This document shows, piece by piece, positions 53,767-55,301 of a DNA stretch of 55,301 bases. Numbering within the stretch: the first letter of the stretch is position 1; each line of letters begins with the position of its first letter. Both the position numbers and the translations under genes were made by a program. The DNA comes from Clostridium sp. Cult3. Its GTDB lineage: Bacteria; Bacillota; Clostridia; Tissierellales; Tepidimicrobiaceae. The notes beneath the pieces were generated by a model that searched no databases, was not told the DNA's origin, and saw nothing but the letters and a program-made list of their open reading frames with translations. Location of the stretch: positions 1 to 55,301 of the forward strand of contig NZ_PPXY01000024.1 of the NCBI RefSeq assembly GCF_021655115.1. The letters run 5' to 3'.

Positions 53767-54823
53767 GGAATTAATTAAAAAGGCTAAGGCAAAGGATTTA
53801 AAGTCAGTTTATCTACTCTATGGAGAGGAGCCCTATTTAATCGATTACACATTGAATACTCTTAAAAAAATATATATAGATGAAGCCTTTGAGCCCTTAA
53901 ACTATATGGTATTATGTGGTAAGAATGCGGATTTTGAAACCATATTAAATGCGTGCGAAACCTTACCTTTTATGTCGGATAAAAAGATAATAATCATAGA
54001 GGATCACCCTCTATTTAAAACAAAAAAGGAATCTAATTCTGAGATAGCAGGGTTAGATACTGATGATTATAAAGATAAATTGATAAACTATCTAGATAGT
54101 CTTGAAGAACATCTATGCCTATTTTTTGTTGAAAAAAATAGTAGCATTAGGAAGTCGAATCCATTATATAAGAAAATTGCAAAAGTAGGAGATGTTATTG
54201 AATTCAAAAAATTGAGGGGACAGGATTTAAACCATTGGGTAGAAGATAGCTTTAAAAAATACAAGAAGAAAATATCTAGATCCGATATAAATTATTTTAT
54301 TGCCCATTCCTCCTATTTTGATTCCAATCAGGAAAAGACTTTATACGATTTGGAGAATGAGATAATTAAAATTTCTAATTATTTATCGGAAGATAAACAC
54401 GTAAATAAAGTTACCTTGGACTTACTCATGGCAAAACCGTTGGAGATGAATGTATTCAATCTTTTAAATAGCATAAGTCAAAAAGACGGAGAAAGAGCTA
54501 TGATATTATTTAATGAAATGTATATGTCGAATCAACCAGTTCTATTTATATTACATATGATTATAAGACAGCTTAGAAATATGCTCAATTATAAGGTATT
54601 GAAGACTAAGGGTTACACTGAAGGGGATATATATGAAAAGATTAAACTATCCAAATATGAGTATCAAAAGGTATCTAATCAAAGCAATAATTTTACTATT
54701 TCTCAGTTGGAGAAAGCCTTATTCCATTGTCTAGAAACGGATAAAAAGATTAAATTAGGTCTTCTAGAGGATGATAGATTGGCATTGGAAATATTGATAA
54801 CTAATTTATGCTTTAAAATATAA
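53756..54823 (+). CDS. holA: DNA polymerase III delta subunit
   Basis: This 355-residue clamp-loader subunit opens the beta clamp. It starts MNYKELIKKAKAKD, with VYLLYGEEPYLIDYTL near residue 17; helical domain III follows. TTG at 53756 is preferred because AAAGGAGA lies nine bases upstream; a longer frame would run through that site and lacks similarity. It overlaps the end of comEC by 11 bases. The order comEC-holA-rpsT is conserved in Bacillota. Confidence 0.94.
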   Translation: MNYKELIKKAKAKDLKSVYLLYGEEPYLIDYTLNTLKKIYIDEAFEPLNYMVLCGKNADFETILNACETLPFMSDKKIIIIEDHPLFKTKKESNSEIAGLDTDDYKDKLINYLDSLEEHLCLFFVEKNSSIRKSNPLYKKIAKVGDVIEFKKLRGQDLNHWVEDSFKKYKKKISRSDINYFIAHSSYFDSNQEKTLYDLENEIIKISNYLSEDKHVNKVTLDLLMAKPLEMNVFNLLNSISQKDGERAMILFNEMYMSNQPVLFILHMIIRQLRNMLNYKVLKTKGYTEGDIYEKIKLSKYEYQKVSNQSNNFTISQLEKALFHCLETDKKIKLGLLEDDRLALEILITNLCFKI

Positions 54824-54835
54824 TTATTAAACAAA

Positions 54836-54861
54836 AAAACTTCGGTATTGCCGAAGTTTTA
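54836..54861. terminator. Bidirectional terminator between holA and rpsT
   Basis: AAAACTTCGG (54836-54845) pairs perfectly with CCGAAGTTTT (54851-54860) across TATTG. A and T runs flank it, serving both converging genes. Confidence 0.9.
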
Positions 54862-54863
54862 TA

Positions 54864-55127
54864 CTATACAGCTGTATTTAATTTCTTTGTTAAATGACTG
54901 ATCTTTCTTGAAGCAGCATTTTTATGAATTATATTTTTGTGAGTTGCTTTCTTCAATTTTTTATCTATAATTTTAAGTAATTCCCTAGCTTCTTCAACAT
55001 TTCCATTTTCTATAGCCGTATCAAATTTTCTAATATATGTTTTTATTTCTGATTTTCTACTTTTATTTATGGCTGTTCTCTTTTCAGTGGTACGAATTCT
55101 TTTCTTTGCAGATTTAATATTTGCCAA
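54864..55127 (-). CDS. rpsT: 30S ribosomal protein S20
   Basis: The 87-residue protein starts with TTG at 55125-55127, reading (M)ANIKSAKKRIRTTEKR, exactly as S20 should. GGGAGGTGAGAGGG lies just upstream on the minus strand. A frame extended to 55187 has no site and is rejected. The C-terminal HKNAASRKISHLTKKLN is typical. It is single and leftward, as in Bacillus. Confidence 0.97.
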   Translation of the reverse strand: MANIKSAKKRIRTTEKRTAINKSRKSEIKTYIRKFDTAIENGNVEEARELLKIIDKKLKKATHKNIIHKNAASRKISHLTKKLNTAV

Positions 55128-55279
55128 CCCTCTCACCTCCCTAATGTTAACAACAGATATTTTACCATGAAGATGAATAAATTGCAAGGATTATTAAAAT
55201 TATTATGTAGTTATTCTATGATAATGTCATATTAAATTTATTCTGATAAAATGTCAGTATGAGAAAGGAAATATATAAT

Positions 55280-55301
55280 ATGACTCAAAAAGAAATAAAT
55301 A
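55280..55301 (+). CDS. Start of a rightward gene cut by the window edge
   Basis: AAAGGAA is followed ten bases later by ATG and seven full codons (MTQKEIN) to the edge. In Bacillota the germination protease gene gpr usually lies here, divergent from rpsT, but these residues are too few to confirm it. CATATTA at 55228-55234 resembles a forespore (sigma-G) -10 box, without a convincing -35. Confidence 0.4.

Noticed and set aside
55205-55234. Sigma-G promoter before the edge gene
   Set aside because: CATATTA fits a -10 box but no convincing -35 box lies at the right distance, so it is not listed as a feature.
1-55301. CRISPR arrays, insertion sequences, prophage or rRNA genes
   Set aside because: No regularly spaced repeats, transposase, integrase, phage structural gene or rRNA sequence was seen on reading the window.

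Overview
The window is AT-rich chromosomal DNA from a low-GC, Gram-positive, spore-forming anaerobe of the Bacillota, most likely a clostridial or Tissierellia-type amino-acid fermenter. This placement is inferred from gene content and synteny, not from a database search. Supporting signs are an alpha/beta-type small acid-soluble spore protein, a SpoIVFA-like protein, a complete rnfCDGEAB operon, a full selenocysteine system (selD, selA, selB and tRNA-Sec, with selD itself read through a UGA), and the Bacillota order mreBCD-mrdA-minCDE-spoIVFA-rng-rplU-prp-rpmA-obgE-yhbY-nadD-yqeK.

Region 1 (1-11,000) is the accessory part. tRNA-Leu(GAG) is followed by two leftward transporter genes (an aromatic amino-acid permease relative and a GPH-type symporter), a rightward GAF-PAS-AAA+-Fis activator of sigma-54 RNA polymerase, and a rightward cluster of a short-chain dehydrogenase, two divergent GcvP-like PLP subunits and an AcoX-type NAD kinase. 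I find sigma-54 -24/-12 elements in front of both the transporter operon (minus strand) and the dehydrogenase operon (plus strand). Copies of a TTTATCA-N4-TGATAAA dyad lie upstream of both. This looks like one self-contained, ligand-induced catabolic regulon for an unidentified amino acid or amino-acid derivative, and it is the best candidate here for an undescribed system.

Region 2 (11,000-18,600) holds DNA polymerase IV and the Rnf ferredoxin:NAD+ oxidoreductase operon. A NusG-domain-II protein and a Gx-type membrane protein follow. Region 3 (18,600-30,400) holds maf, radC, the cell-shape and division genes with an unusually long PBP2, an extracellular FMN-binding lipoprotein, ApbE flavin transferase (which would also serve RnfD and RnfG) and a degenerate M23 protein at the spoIVFA position. 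Region 4 (30,400-40,300) is a conserved translation and housekeeping block: a B12/radical-SAM pair, RNase G, an L21 leader with L21/Prp/L27, Obg, YhbY, NadD, YqeK, an LCP protein, RsfS and RidA.

Region 5 (40,300-48,600) holds a leftward DacF-type carboxypeptidase, then comEA-selD-selA-selB, an orphan response regulator with an atypical acidic pocket, tRNA-Sec, a SASP gene and a universal-stress-type protein. Region 6 (48,700-55,301) holds a two-P-loop ATPase, a dispersed-repeat-like palindrome, an AlaX-type editing hydrolase (leftward), a 29-residue membrane peptide, comEC, holA, leftward rpsT, and the first codons of a rightward gene at the edge. No insertion sequence, prophage, CRISPR array or rRNA gene was seen.
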